From Tubiluchus corallicola (Eukaryota > Priapulida > Priapulimorpha > Priapulimorphida > Tubiluchidae): 64,000 bases of DNA. The stretch's first letter is position 1. Every line of letters begins with the position of its first letter. Made by a program: the position numbers and the translations under genes. Positions 10,088-16,949 of this stretch are shown here, piece by piece. Below the pieces are notes generated by a model that saw nothing but the letters and a program-made list of their open reading frames with translations, did not search any database and was not told the origin of the DNA. The stretch lies in assembly GCA_030141605.1 (NCBI GenBank), contig JAQGDQ010000010.1, positions 419,501 to 483,500 of the forward strand, read 5' to 3'.

Positions 10088-12355
10088 CTGCCGCTCCCTT
10101 TATTTTTCTTTCAGTAAAAAATATAACAAGTAACAAATAATACAAAAGCCAATAATTACCAGAGCCAGAGCCAAAGCCAGAGCTGGAACTAAAACCTGAG
10201 CTGTGTGCCGTTGCTCTCTTTTTCCTGGAACCTGAATTTTGAGTAACAAAGTAGCAAAATGGTAAGTAAGAGGAAAATGGTTAATTTCTTAATACTAAAT
10301 AATTGTTACCTATTTGTTATTGAACTAATATTGAAGTAACTCACGCTGGCGTTCAAACAAAATGACAACTGCTAAAACTAGAATGAGAGCACCCAATTGA
10401 AGTGCAGAAACCTTTGCGTTTACTTCGACCTTGTGACTTTAAACCTTAAATATTTTTGAATTTTTTTTAAATCTTGGATTTCCGGGCGATTATTGCTTCG
10501 TCCATTGTAATTTTATGCGCCTTTTTTGTGCCAATTTTGGTGATTACAGCTTTTCCGTTTCGATTTTACTGTGACGGACATACACACACGCACACCCTCA
10601 AGCACACACATACACACATACACGCACTCGCGCGCGCACGCGCACACAAATGCATGTCCTATCCATGTTCTAACCACTGTCGGCATGGGTAATAGTAGTT
10701 ATAGTAAGTGATAATTGTCTAAGATCACTGAAAACTATAATAGCGCCCCAGTTGCTTGGATTTTTTATGTATAAACCAAATTCTAAAGTGTCCTAAACAG
10801 ATTTTTTTGGTTTTAAAATGAGTTACCGAGCTAGGATCTCCATTACTAGATGCGTTCAATGTCCTTGCTTGTGAGAGGTCATATTTGTGACAATTTGTAT
10901 TCAAACTTCGTGCCAAAATAACCGAATAATTGTTTTGTGAAACATATCGTCAGATGCTTGTAAAATCGAACGGCAAAAATTACTAGCTGAAAGATTGTCT
11001 ATCTACTGATTTTAGAAAAAAAGTAACCAGTATTTGTTTTTCAACTTCACAACACATTAATTTCTGGCAGCTACTTCATTACTCACTATCTAAAGCTCAA
11101 TTGAGGAAAAACCATTTCTTGAACCAGTCTCAAAAAATTATAGATTGCAGAATATAGCTGTTATTCGAATGCTCACTGAAGTAAGATATAATCCAGTAAC
11201 TAAATGTCTGCAACAGGGCCGAATTTTCATTTCGTAGGCCCCTGGGCTACAGGTACTGTGAAGCCCCGGTCCCCTCCCAGTGACAAATAACCATGAATGT
11301 TGGATTTTTCAAATCAGTTTGCAAGTCTAACACAACAAAAAGAGAAGAGGTGTTCTGATATTTATAAAATAAAACTAAGTTTTTGAATTATTAAATAGGT
11401 CTATAACACGGAGGCTCATGGGTTGACGCGATAAATCCTTAATGGGCTGACGTAATAAACACTATGCCTTAATCCCCAGCGCTGGTCTGCCGGCCACAGC
11501 AAATTCGAAGGTGCAACCAAAGTAGCTTTTATTGTATGATTATGATAGTTACCTTGATTTTTTATGTGATTTTTTCTCAGATTTTCAACATTATTCATGT
11601 GCTGCTTGTACTCTTCTATCATGGACTCTTTTAACCCAGCTACTGCATATGCGAGAGATAATAGGTAGAACAAAACTGCTGACGTCAACAACAGGTGCTG
11701 AAATTCGACGCACATAAGGATGAGATGTACATTAGATTACAATTAAATAGGAAAGTCATAGCGTTTTATAAATTTTGGAATTAAAAGCTTAATTTTAAGC
11801 TAAAGTTTAAGTAAAAATTCCTTTTGGGAAAATCTCTTAGTACTTATTAAGGAAGTAGCGTTCAACTGTAGTAACAATTCAACAAAATGTAGCCTTCCTT
11901 CCGTATGACATTGTAAAAGATCAGATTAAAAAATACCAGTTCTGGAATTTAATTAGTTCCAGTTTAATAGCTAATTCGTTTACTATTTCTCACGCCTAAA
12001 GTTTATAATCCATTGATGCACAACTGTACTCCGTTTCTTTTTTTCGAAGCTAGGTCAAAGATCAATGTATCGTACTAGTTGTTATCACAATATGTTTTTC
12101 TCTGTAGCAATTAGAAAGCCGCTTTGGTTTTAATTAAATGTTTTTCTAGCTGCATGTAAATACCTGCTATGGTATCACTTTCAGATGATATTCAGAACAA
12201 CAAATTGGAACAGCAAATTTGGAAACAGGAAATGTGAACAAAAATTGAATTTCATTCACCGCGAAAAACAGCGTTTGCGTAATATAATTTTTCCACACAC
12301 TTTCAGTATCTATATATTAATATCAAATAAAACTTACGTTAAGTTTAACTTCCAT
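1..12355 (-). CDS. Secreted long-pentraxin-like gene (9-10 exons, 3' end off window)
   Basis: I assembled this gene by eye from exons with AG/GT borders whose phases agree at every junction; they encode about 381 residues before the left window edge. Domains in order are a signal peptide (about 1-26), a charged helix (27-54), a basic stretch ending RKKR (65-68), a Gly/Ser linker (69-86), a pentraxin/LamG-fold domain (about 107-345) and a tail. Diagnostic pentraxin elements are [42 protein letters not shown] and GNLYDWSL. Cysteines 165 and 238 match the conserved intradomain disulphide. Pentraxins are extracellular oligomeric pattern-recognition or synaptic proteins; the N-terminal helix resembles long or neuronal pentraxins. 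Odd points are the missing acidic calcium ligands at the GQYQG position and a changed HxCxTW signature. The family call is firm, and the small upstream exons are predictions. Confidence 0.85.
756..932 (-). CDS. Pentraxin domain exon D (calcium-loop region)
   Basis: It is a 177-nt phase 1-1 exon between a ttgttgtacag acceptor and a GTAAAA donor. It encodes [16 protein letters not shown], then [13 protein letters not shown]. Classical pentraxins read LGQEQDSFGGxF here, and the E, Q and D are calcium ligands. In this protein E is Y and D is G, so this half of the calcium site appears lost. A frameshifted copy lies on the plus strand at 16.54-16.71 kb. Confidence 0.88.
1455..1582 (-). CDS. Pentraxin domain exon C (second cysteine)
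   Basis: It is a 128-nt exon with an aattaattacag acceptor and a GTATGA donor, phase 2 in and 1 out. It encodes [15 protein letters not shown] and then [10 protein letters not shown]. This lines up with the pentraxin block DGKWHHVCVTWDS…VYVDG. The disulphide cysteine is kept, but the signature H-x-C-x-S/T-W reads F-I-C-A-G-Y. An additional cysteine lies before IWIDG. Confidence 0.88.
1583..2800. other. Intron C-B, left part: no gene recognised
   Basis: Mostly AT-rich intron. A more GC-rich block at 1,790-1,990 (ctcagtctccgggtcacctc and onward) differs from its surroundings and may be an old insertion, but I could not assign it. Confidence 0.4.
2832..3300 (+). mobile_element. LINE remnant: endonuclease start joined to a 3' tail
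   Basis: After a lysine-rich open frame, the plus strand encodes [16 protein letters not shown]. This matches the D-I-x-x-x-S-E-T-W-L motif of the apurinic-type endonuclease of non-LTR retrotransposons. A 3'-UTR-like stretch ending aataaagattgaattgaattg follows at once, so reverse transcriptase is deleted. Confidence 0.65.
3453..3553. repeat. Tandem 21-bp units with palindrome TCGAAATTTCGA
   Basis: About five units of tcgaaatttcgacttagta-type sequence follow one another just inside the left TIR. Each carries a perfect or near-perfect 12-bp palindrome. One or two related copies lie inside the right TIR (4,225-4,262). Subterminal repeats like these often bind the transposase. Confidence 0.75.
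3578..3757 (+). pseudogene. HECT E3 C-lobe fragment inside the TIR element
   Basis: The frame from about 3,578 to a stop at 3,757 contains [18 protein letters not shown], then a segment rich in aromatic residues ending MDII. P-x-AHTC-x-x-x-L-x-x-P is the conserved end of HECT ubiquitin ligases, where the Cys accepts ubiquitin as a thioester. Only this tail is present, without the N-lobe, so it cannot act as a ligase by itself. HECT-like tails are known in some transposon-associated genes, so capture by the element is plausible. Recognition rests on about 20 residues. Confidence 0.55.
3960..4178 (-). other. Unidentified 72-codon open frame inside the TIR element
   Basis: The frame starts [16 protein letters not shown] and contains [21 protein letters not shown] recognise no domain. 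The mix of charged and aromatic residues and its place within the element make a decayed element-encoded protein possible, but chance is not excluded. Confidence 0.3.
4308..5185. other. Intron C-B, right part: nothing recognised
   Basis: Plain AT-rich sequence between the TIR element and exon B. Confidence 0.5.
5186..5331 (-). CDS. Pentraxin domain exon B
   Basis: It is a 146-nt exon with a ttctgttgcag acceptor and a GTAGGC donor, phase 0 in and 2 out. It begins WIKP, so the junction gives CIWIKP, the family CxW element. It continues through [18 protein letters not shown] and [11 protein letters not shown], corresponding to the pentraxin segment (SYATxxQDNE…) that holds one pair of calcium ligands. 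Here the QDNE-like position reads TDHRTE, so Asp and Glu are partly kept. A run of seven T is in frame only as written. Confidence 0.85.
5425..5700 (-). mobile_element. Possible LINE 3' UTR and tail
   Basis: The minus strand ends in aataaatttcattccattctattctatg, a repetitive terminus typical of CR1/L2-like elements. The AT-rich sequence before it has no recognisable coding part. Confidence 0.3.
6088..6260 (+). repeat. (ATG)n/(GGT)n triplet array, degenerate
   Basis: ATG and GGT triplets drift into GA-rich triplets. The Met/Val/Thr-rich frame is an artefact. Confidence 0.8.
6418..6545 (+). mobile_element. tRNA-derived SINE (head and central part)
   Basis: The plus strand has a degenerate A-box region (actagtaacgcgcccg), then ccgtctgggaggtcgtgagttcgata, whose gagttcgat part resembles a B box. 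A stretch aaattgtacctgctgttgcttcgcctggca follows, like the conserved central domain of a widespread animal SINE group. The second copy is at 55.9 kb. Confidence 0.6.
7370..7501 (+). mobile_element. LINE reverse transcriptase C-terminus scrap
   Basis: The plus strand encodes [20 protein letters not shown] then FLKKTGVYN. This has the pattern LPxxVVxAxSxxxFKxRLDKF found at the end of LINE polyproteins. No other part is near. Confidence 0.45.
7884..8066 (+). repeat. Degenerate CAGT/TAGT tetranucleotide array
   Basis: About 180 bp of imperfect 4-bp units (cagt, tagt, cggt, caat) with a short perfect stretch cagtcagtcagtcagt. It lies in the intron between pentraxin exons A and B. Confidence 0.75.
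8334..8512 (-). CDS. Pentraxin domain exon A (first cysteine)
   Basis: It is a 179-nt exon with a tatttctag acceptor and a GTAAGT donor, phase 1 in and 0 out. It encodes the N-terminal part of the pentraxin fold, including [18 protein letters not shown] and MTACI. The last matches the family pattern around the first disulphide cysteine (…LTVCxW). There are several Thr/Ser residues and NIT and NQT sequons, which are potential N-glycosylation sites. Degenerate relatives of this exon lie at 16.84-16.94 kb and 14.77-14.91 kb. Confidence 0.85.
8560..9585. other. Intron before exon A: GC-richer block, nothing assigned
   Basis: The stretch 9,060-9,230 is less AT-rich (gaacttggggaggattctta and neighbours) with a 99-codon frame that has no recognisable features. 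It could be a piece of an LTR element. No LTR ends were found. Confidence 0.3.
9586..9645 (-). CDS. Pentraxin-like gene, exon preceding the pentraxin domain
   Basis: It is a 60-nt phase 1-1 exon with a tttgcag acceptor and a GTATGT donor. It encodes [19 protein letters not shown]. The phase matches both the linker exon upstream and the first pentraxin exon downstream. No motif is recognised; it is probably a spacer or the first strand of the domain. Confidence 0.65.
9859..10084 (+). repeat. Compound (CT)n and (TA)n microsatellites
   Basis: (CT)n at 9,859-9,919, (TA)n at 9,921-9,962, then after a 55-bp break (TA)n at 10,017-10,084. They lie in the intron between the linker exon and the exon at 9.6 kb. 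Confidence 0.95.
10160..10231 (-). CDS. Pentraxin-like gene, basic site and Gly/Ser linker exon
   Basis: It is a 72-nt phase 1-1 exon between an aaattcag acceptor and a GTAATT donor. It encodes [12 protein letters not shown] and then alternating Ser, Gly and Phe. RKKR followed by Ala fits the R-x-K/R-R pattern of furin-type proprotein convertases, so the secreted protein may be cut between the helix and the pentraxin domain. Cleavage is inferred from the motif alone. The Gly/Ser run looks like a flexible linker. Confidence 0.65.
10345..10368 (-). CDS. Candidate 24-nt microexon of the pentraxin-like gene
   Basis: This short stretch has a pyrimidine-rich acceptor ending ttttagcag, a GTGAGT donor and symmetrical phase 1-1. 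It would encode VILFERQ with split codons at both ends. An alternative AG nine bases upstream would lengthen it in frame. Skipping it would still keep the reading frame between exon 2 and the linker exon, so it could be an optional exon or a chance match. Confidence 0.4.
10577..10648 (+). repeat. (CA)n with a CG-alternating patch
   Basis: A CA repeat containing cgcgcgcgcacgcgc, an alternating purine/pyrimidine stretch able to adopt Z-DNA. It lies in an intron of the pentraxin gene. Confidence 0.8.
11214..11285. mobile_element. Possible hAT-type element end
   Basis: cagggccgaattttcatttc, then taggcccctgggctacagg, is the kind of sequence found at the ends of hAT elements. No matching inverted end was found nearby. 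It lies between exon 2 and the linker exons of the pentraxin gene. Confidence 0.3.
11553..11697 (-). CDS. Pentraxin-like gene, exon 2 (signal peptide core and helix)
   Basis: The acceptor reads gaatttcag and the donor is CAAG then GTAACT, giving 145 nt, phase 0 in and phase 1 out. It encodes a 20-residue hydrophobic core ending AYAVA, a plausible signal-peptidase site, then a charged stretch ([20 protein letters not shown] and onward) rich in Glu, Lys and Leu. This could form a short oligomerising helix like the N-terminal coiled coils of long pentraxins. If translation began at the ATG at 11,715 a signal peptide would still result, so secretion is predicted either way. Confidence 0.75.
12338..12355 (-). 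CDS. Pentraxin-like gene, exon 1 (start codon, 6 codons)
   Basis: The minus strand reads ATG and then codons for MEVKLN, followed directly by a consensus GTAAGT donor. Joined in phase 0 to exon 2 it gives a textbook signal-peptide N-region (charged start, then [20 protein letters not shown]). The paralogue at 21,655 keeps the same exon as METRLR with the same GTAAGT donor. That conservation is the main reason for choosing this start over the in-frame ATG at 11,715, which would use bases before the acceptor of exon 2. Confidence 0.7.
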
Positions 12356-12830
12356 TCTAAGTTACATGGAGAACACAAGTCAAATCGTAATGGAACAAAC
12401 AATCGTGCTAGACAGAACAACTTATAGTGTAACTTGAGGAAATATCTGTTTCTTGCTGTCACCAGACAAATATTAATAAAAGTGTTTGTTGCGGCTGACA
12501 ATGCTGATATAGTTACGAAATGGTAAATGGTTTGGGTTCAGGATACGAGATTATACGCAATTAAAATGCAGGATCAGTTCAAACGGTAGCCCCAGGAATC
12601 AATTTAATTAAAGAAGCAAAATATTTGAAAACAGTTTTCGTGTAGAATGTCGTTCATCAAAGTCAAAATTTCTGTCAATTTCGAAACATAATGTTAAATG
12701 TTTCGTACTCTTTACCAACTTCCTTGTTACCTCTTTATGTATTCAGGCAATCTCGTTTTTGTTCATTGACCTCATAGGATTATTTATTTTCAGGAAGTCT
12801 TTAGAGAGTAACACTAAATAATAATCGGAT
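12356..12830 (-). promoter_or_regulatory. Conserved 5' flank or 5' UTR of the pentraxin-like gene
   Basis: The block directly upstream of the start exon is clearly related to 21,656-22,080, upstream of the paralogous start exon. Shared strings include ccagacaaat, ttgttgcg, attatacgc, aaatgttt and caacttccttgttac in the same order and orientation. It probably holds the promoter and 5' UTR. No definite TATA box or transcription start could be assigned. Confidence 0.5.
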
Positions 12831-13428
12831 GATATGTCCATCACTTAGACGGTATATAGAAACACTAATTTGACAAGTGTAAATTTAAAATAAAAAAACG
12901 GAGCGAAGTGTCTTAATTCTTAGTTGACTTGCATACACAGAGATAAATAGTCACTTTGATGACCGCTATATATTCACTATTTTAACATTCGGTTTGTCTT
13001 CCAATGATTTAAAATGGATTTCACTTGTAGGCTGAAGACACTGGACATTTTCTAGCGCGACGAGTGTTCAAAGGCTTTGTCCAAACGATAACAATAACTT
13101 TTAGCATGCCTTGCATAATTATAGCATCAGAATTAGGATCAGCATATTAAAGGAAAAAACTAAGCTTCCTGGAAAGTAGGCTCATTTCAACAGCCGCGAA
13201 AAGTATTAGAAAGATTTAGTAATGAAAGTGCGATAAGTGCCTCGTTTAATTAGTAAATTCACCTTAAAAGAAGACAGGATGATTTTCATATGTTCTACCC
13301 TAAATGCACACACAGTACCGTAGATTGAATGTGTTTATAAATGTAGAAAATCAGTTATTGACTTCGCAACTGCACGTACGCCAATCATTATTTTAATGTA
13401 GTACATAGAAAGTTATTCACTTAATTAA

Positions 13429-13434
13429 TTTATT
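13429..13434 (-). terminator. Polyadenylation signal AATAAA of the paralogue
   Basis: AATAAA on the minus strand lies about 100 nt past the stop of exon E at 13,535, a usual distance for a short 3' UTR. Such hexamers are common by chance in A+T-rich DNA. Confidence 0.45.
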
Positions 13435-13534
13435 GAACATAAAATTTTGCTACTATCAAGAAAAAGGCATGTAGGTCTTCTAATGACTATCTGAGTGTCA
13501 TTTTCCAAGCCATGCAGACCTGAACACAGGTCTG

Positions 13535-13803
13535 TTAACGTAATCTGCCAGCTCTTGAACTTTTCAACAATTTCATACATCGTGCATCAGCACTGCGTAC
13601 AAAAGTCACGAAGCAGTTTAAGTGCTCATTGTTAAAGCTGGCAGTGGACACCATTTGTATGGTCTGAATAGTTAGGTTCTGATTATGGAGTGGACAAGTG
13701 GAAGGTTCCTGAATGTTCATCATTAAACTCTCGGCCGTAATTGTGTTCAATGTCCAGTCGTTCAAGTTTCCGGAAAAGGAACAGCCACTTTCATATATTT
13801 GTG
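13535..13803 (-). pseudogene. Paralogue exon E, intact frame with stop
   Basis: After a gtcttcag-type acceptor with phase 1, the frame reads QIYESGCSFSGNLNDWTLNT, continues through EPSTCP and EHLNCF, and ends at a stop at 13,535. It closely matches the gene-1 copy at 196-1, including both cysteines and GNLxDW. There is a one-codon deletion after IQTI. The end of the frame, with a nearby AATAAA, shows what a complete last exon of this family looks like. Confidence 0.75.
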
Positions 13804-14769
13804 CTGAAGAAAATTTGAATCACCCCATTGTCGGAATGGTGCCATCTGCTACTTGAAATAAAAAACACTGCTATGCTTCATTTAATTGGCTATAGGATTC
13901 TAACAAAAGGAGTAGTAAATACTGGGGTTATAGCACTGTCTTATTTCTCAAGTCTCAACTGGTCGCTTCAAGCATAGTGAAGGACCTAATATTAGGCCTA
14001 ATTAAAGAAATACAATCAGAAAGTGGGGTAGGAAAAAACGTAAAATTTTTGTAACAAATTTTCTAGTAGTAGGCAGCACAACGTTTTCTTGAAATAAGTG
14101 AGCTTTTAATTTACAGAGAAATCTAATTTTTTGGCAAAGAATTTCACACAAAGAGTTCCAAATGAACACTTACATGAACACCCAAATGAATTTACAAGCG
14201 CCTGTCCTAGCTCTAGAGTAAACGTGAGTAGAGTAGACGTGACGGCTGTTTTAGAAACTGTATAAACCCATCCCTGAACTGTGTCTTCTATGTGGTCCAG
14301 CTCTCTGACACTTGCAATATCTTTATGATCGAATGTCTTTTGCTGTATTAAAGCCTGTTAACAGCACTTTTGTGGAAGTGCTCGACTGCTTTTTGTTCCT
14401 AAACACAGACAATTTTCTCGGAGTATTCGCTACTGCTTCCTATAATTCACTCTGATTCTAAACTTTCCTAAACTATCAGGCGAAATGTCACAAGCAAAAA
14501 TTCTGGTGTGACACGAAGGATTTCCTTGAAGATTGGGCGGACTGAAGAATGACTGAAGAGTTTGCTTGGGTGGAGAGTGCATAAGCTGATGTCCATCATC
14601 TTTCAATGTAGAATTTTCGCTAAGACATTTTTCGCTAAGAAATCTCATTGGATCGGTTATCAGATTTGTGGCTGTTGAGTACCTTTCTAGAGGCAAAATT
14701 CTCATAGTTTCTGTTTATATTTTCGTTTTGTAGTCCCTGCAGTCGGTTTTTGATTGCCTATTTCGTGTA

Positions 14770-14908
14770 GATTGAAATAAGCGACATTATTGATGTGTAT
14801 ATTGCTGCCTTCAAACAATGCCATAAATGGTTTCGATTGGCAATAGTAACAATCTACACAGAAGTACCACACAGCTATGAATTGATTCATGATTTTATGC
14901 ATAGTCAT
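14770..14908 (-). pseudogene. Degenerate exon A-like copy (second)
   Basis: The open frame on the minus strand contains CQSKPFMALFEGSNIHINNV. At the DNA level gtttgaaggca and what follows align with the other degenerate exon A copy at 16.84 kb (FEGTITQMNIFMA). No acceptor or donor is clear. Relation to exon A rests on that shared segment, so this is tentative. Confidence 0.35.
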
Positions 14909-14909
14909 T

Positions 14910-16199
14910 TTGAGATGTCATCTATAGTTTTAAAATGGTAAGAGAGAAGATTTAGTTCCAGGGTATATCAGCAAAAAGAAACAAAAGGATTCTCTGTCAA
15001 CTTTACCATAATAAAAACGTGGAAGTTGTGCTGAAGCGTCAGGCATTAAGGTGGTCGAATGACGTTTTAACAAGATTCAGCAAAGAGATCCAGTAGGTAA
15101 CTCCTGTCAGTATTAGTTCGGGATCCAAGTGTAGCAATCTGAACAAGACCATAAGATGATACCAAGAAGTTCAGTTTTGCTAAAGCACAAACCTCCAATG
15201 ATCAGGTATTTGCTGAAGGGTGAAAACAAAGGGCATCGCTAATACCCGATAATACTATGCCAGCACTGCTGTAAACTAGGATAATGAAACTGATAGAGAA
15301 AAAAACGATATGTGTTAGAATGCAGAACAGCCGAGTGAGAAACACTGGAAGCGCCGAAAGTGGTGCTAATAAGCTCCTGGTACTGTCTGGTAGTTTTCTG
15401 CTGGATTAACTGCTGTGTTTACTTCTTTCGAAGCAAATTTTTTTTTTAGAATTTTGAATGTCCATCGTCTGCAATAGACGTAATAGGCATGATGAAGTGG
15501 AGATACATGAACTCTGTGGACTCATTTGTTCAGAGTAAAAATAAAGACCGCACAAGAAGGAGAACAACACAAGTCATGAACGGAGTATCCTTATATTATG
15601 CAAAAGTTGCATGAGAGTTGTCATCCAATTTTTTGACAAGAGGATAAAGATAACAGAAGGTTTCGAAACTAGCGCATTTCTGCCGGCAATAAAGTTGGAT
15701 AAGAAAGCTTTTTGTGTCATTCAGGCAGTTGCTGATACTTTTTGGCAGAATGAACTGTGGTTTTTGTTGCTCCGATCGGATTTGGGGATTTTGTGTTGAC
15801 TTTTTATAATAGTTTTTAAAAAGAGTGCATAAAAAAGTGTCGAATGTCGCATTGACAAGAAGACAACAAGTGTGATCCTGAGAAATTTACATCTTCATGT
15901 AGCACCATTATAGCATCAGGATAGCGATCAAAGTTGCTGCAAAGACCACCAGCCATGCATTTCGAATGTTAGCAGTGTTAACTGACATGTTCGTCTATTA
16001 AAAGCAAAGGCTCTGCATTTTTAGCCGCAAGAAAAGAAGTGGTACTAAGATTGTGTTTGCGTCTCACCCTTGAAAAATTATTTCCTTAACAATTTCTTGC
16101 AGTACTGAGGAAAAAGGCACAAATAAGAAACATATATTGTTAAACGGTGAGTATTATCAAGCACACTTATAATTAATATCACCATTGTTGTGTTGCTGC

Positions 16200-16234
<35 letters not shown>

Positions 16235-16539
16235 TGTTGTTAGTATTCCTATTCGGCCTTCCGGGCTCACCATCTTTACGTTTATTTATTTTTCTGTTAT
16301 GTAATAATTTATTTATTTATTTGTTTAAGTACATTAAGTGTCTTACTAATCAGTCTATACACATAGTGAGAGCATGATGCGTTTTTGTCTTTGACACTGT
16401 ATTGATTATACTTTCCACTGTGAACGCTAATTTCATTGTTTGACTCTCTTAATACTTGTCTTCGCACTCTTTGGCGTTAATTCAAGGAACCGAATGCATG
16501 AAAGATCTAATAAAGTTTTGAAACTTAAAAAATGTTGTT
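14910..16539. other. Interior of the paralogue: no exon recognised
   Basis: A 62-codon frame at 15,611 and scattered open stretches show no known motif. I looked here for copies of exons B and C without success. Confidence 0.4.
16190..16236 (+). repeat. (CTG/TTG)n triplet repeat
   Basis: Short run of tgctgctgttgctgttgctg type. Confidence 0.8.
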
Positions 16540-16710
16540 GATTTTGGTACTAACGCGGACATAGCTGGAGTAAGAACAGGCGACGGAAGATAGCTGGCCA
16601 ACAACAAGGTTCTCTTGGTGGCGGGTTCTCGAGATCTGGTACTGGAAGTTTCAAAAGGATGGTGACTGGCTTAGTATTGATTGATGAAAAGTAAACGACA
16701 GAAACAATAG
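16540..16710 (+). pseudogene. Inverted, frameshifted copy of pentraxin exon D
   Basis: The plus strand encodes DFGTNADIAGVRTGDGR, then after a shift of frame [20 protein letters not shown] and RMVTGL. It also keeps the sequence of the exon end and donor (gacagaaacaataggtaaa). It matches exon D of the intact gene along its length but lies on the opposite strand from the rest of the paralogue. A stop and frameshift disable it. Confidence 0.8.
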
Positions 16711-16834
16711 GTAAAGGAAGAAGGGCAGCAACCAGTAATGTTAAGAACTGTATCACATAATGTTGCTACTTTGGTTACTTGACGATGAGATCTCTTAATA
16801 CTTCTAAAAGTTTCAAAACTTTTTTTGTAAAAAA

Positions 16835-16945
16835 TTATAGCCATAAAAATGTTCATTTGTGTAATTGTGCCTTCAAACTGTTCATCACCTGCTGTTTGAT
16901 TACAAGTTAGTTCACAAATGTTAAGAAACGAGTTTATCGGCATTT
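16835..16945 (-). pseudogene. Degenerate copy of pentraxin exon A
   Basis: The minus strand reads FLNICELTCNQTAGDEQFEG then TITQMNIFMA. This aligns with [11 protein letters not shown]…SMVVFMA in exon A of the intact gene. The splice acceptor AG present in the intact copy (ttctag) is missing here. Confidence 0.5.
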
Positions 16946-16949
16946 TGCC

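Noticed and set aside
10380-10440. Transmembrane-like stretch ([17 protein letters not shown]) as a membrane anchor exon
   Set aside because: The frame has a stop just upstream and no ATG; the hydrophobic codons are largely the pyrimidine tract of a splice acceptor.
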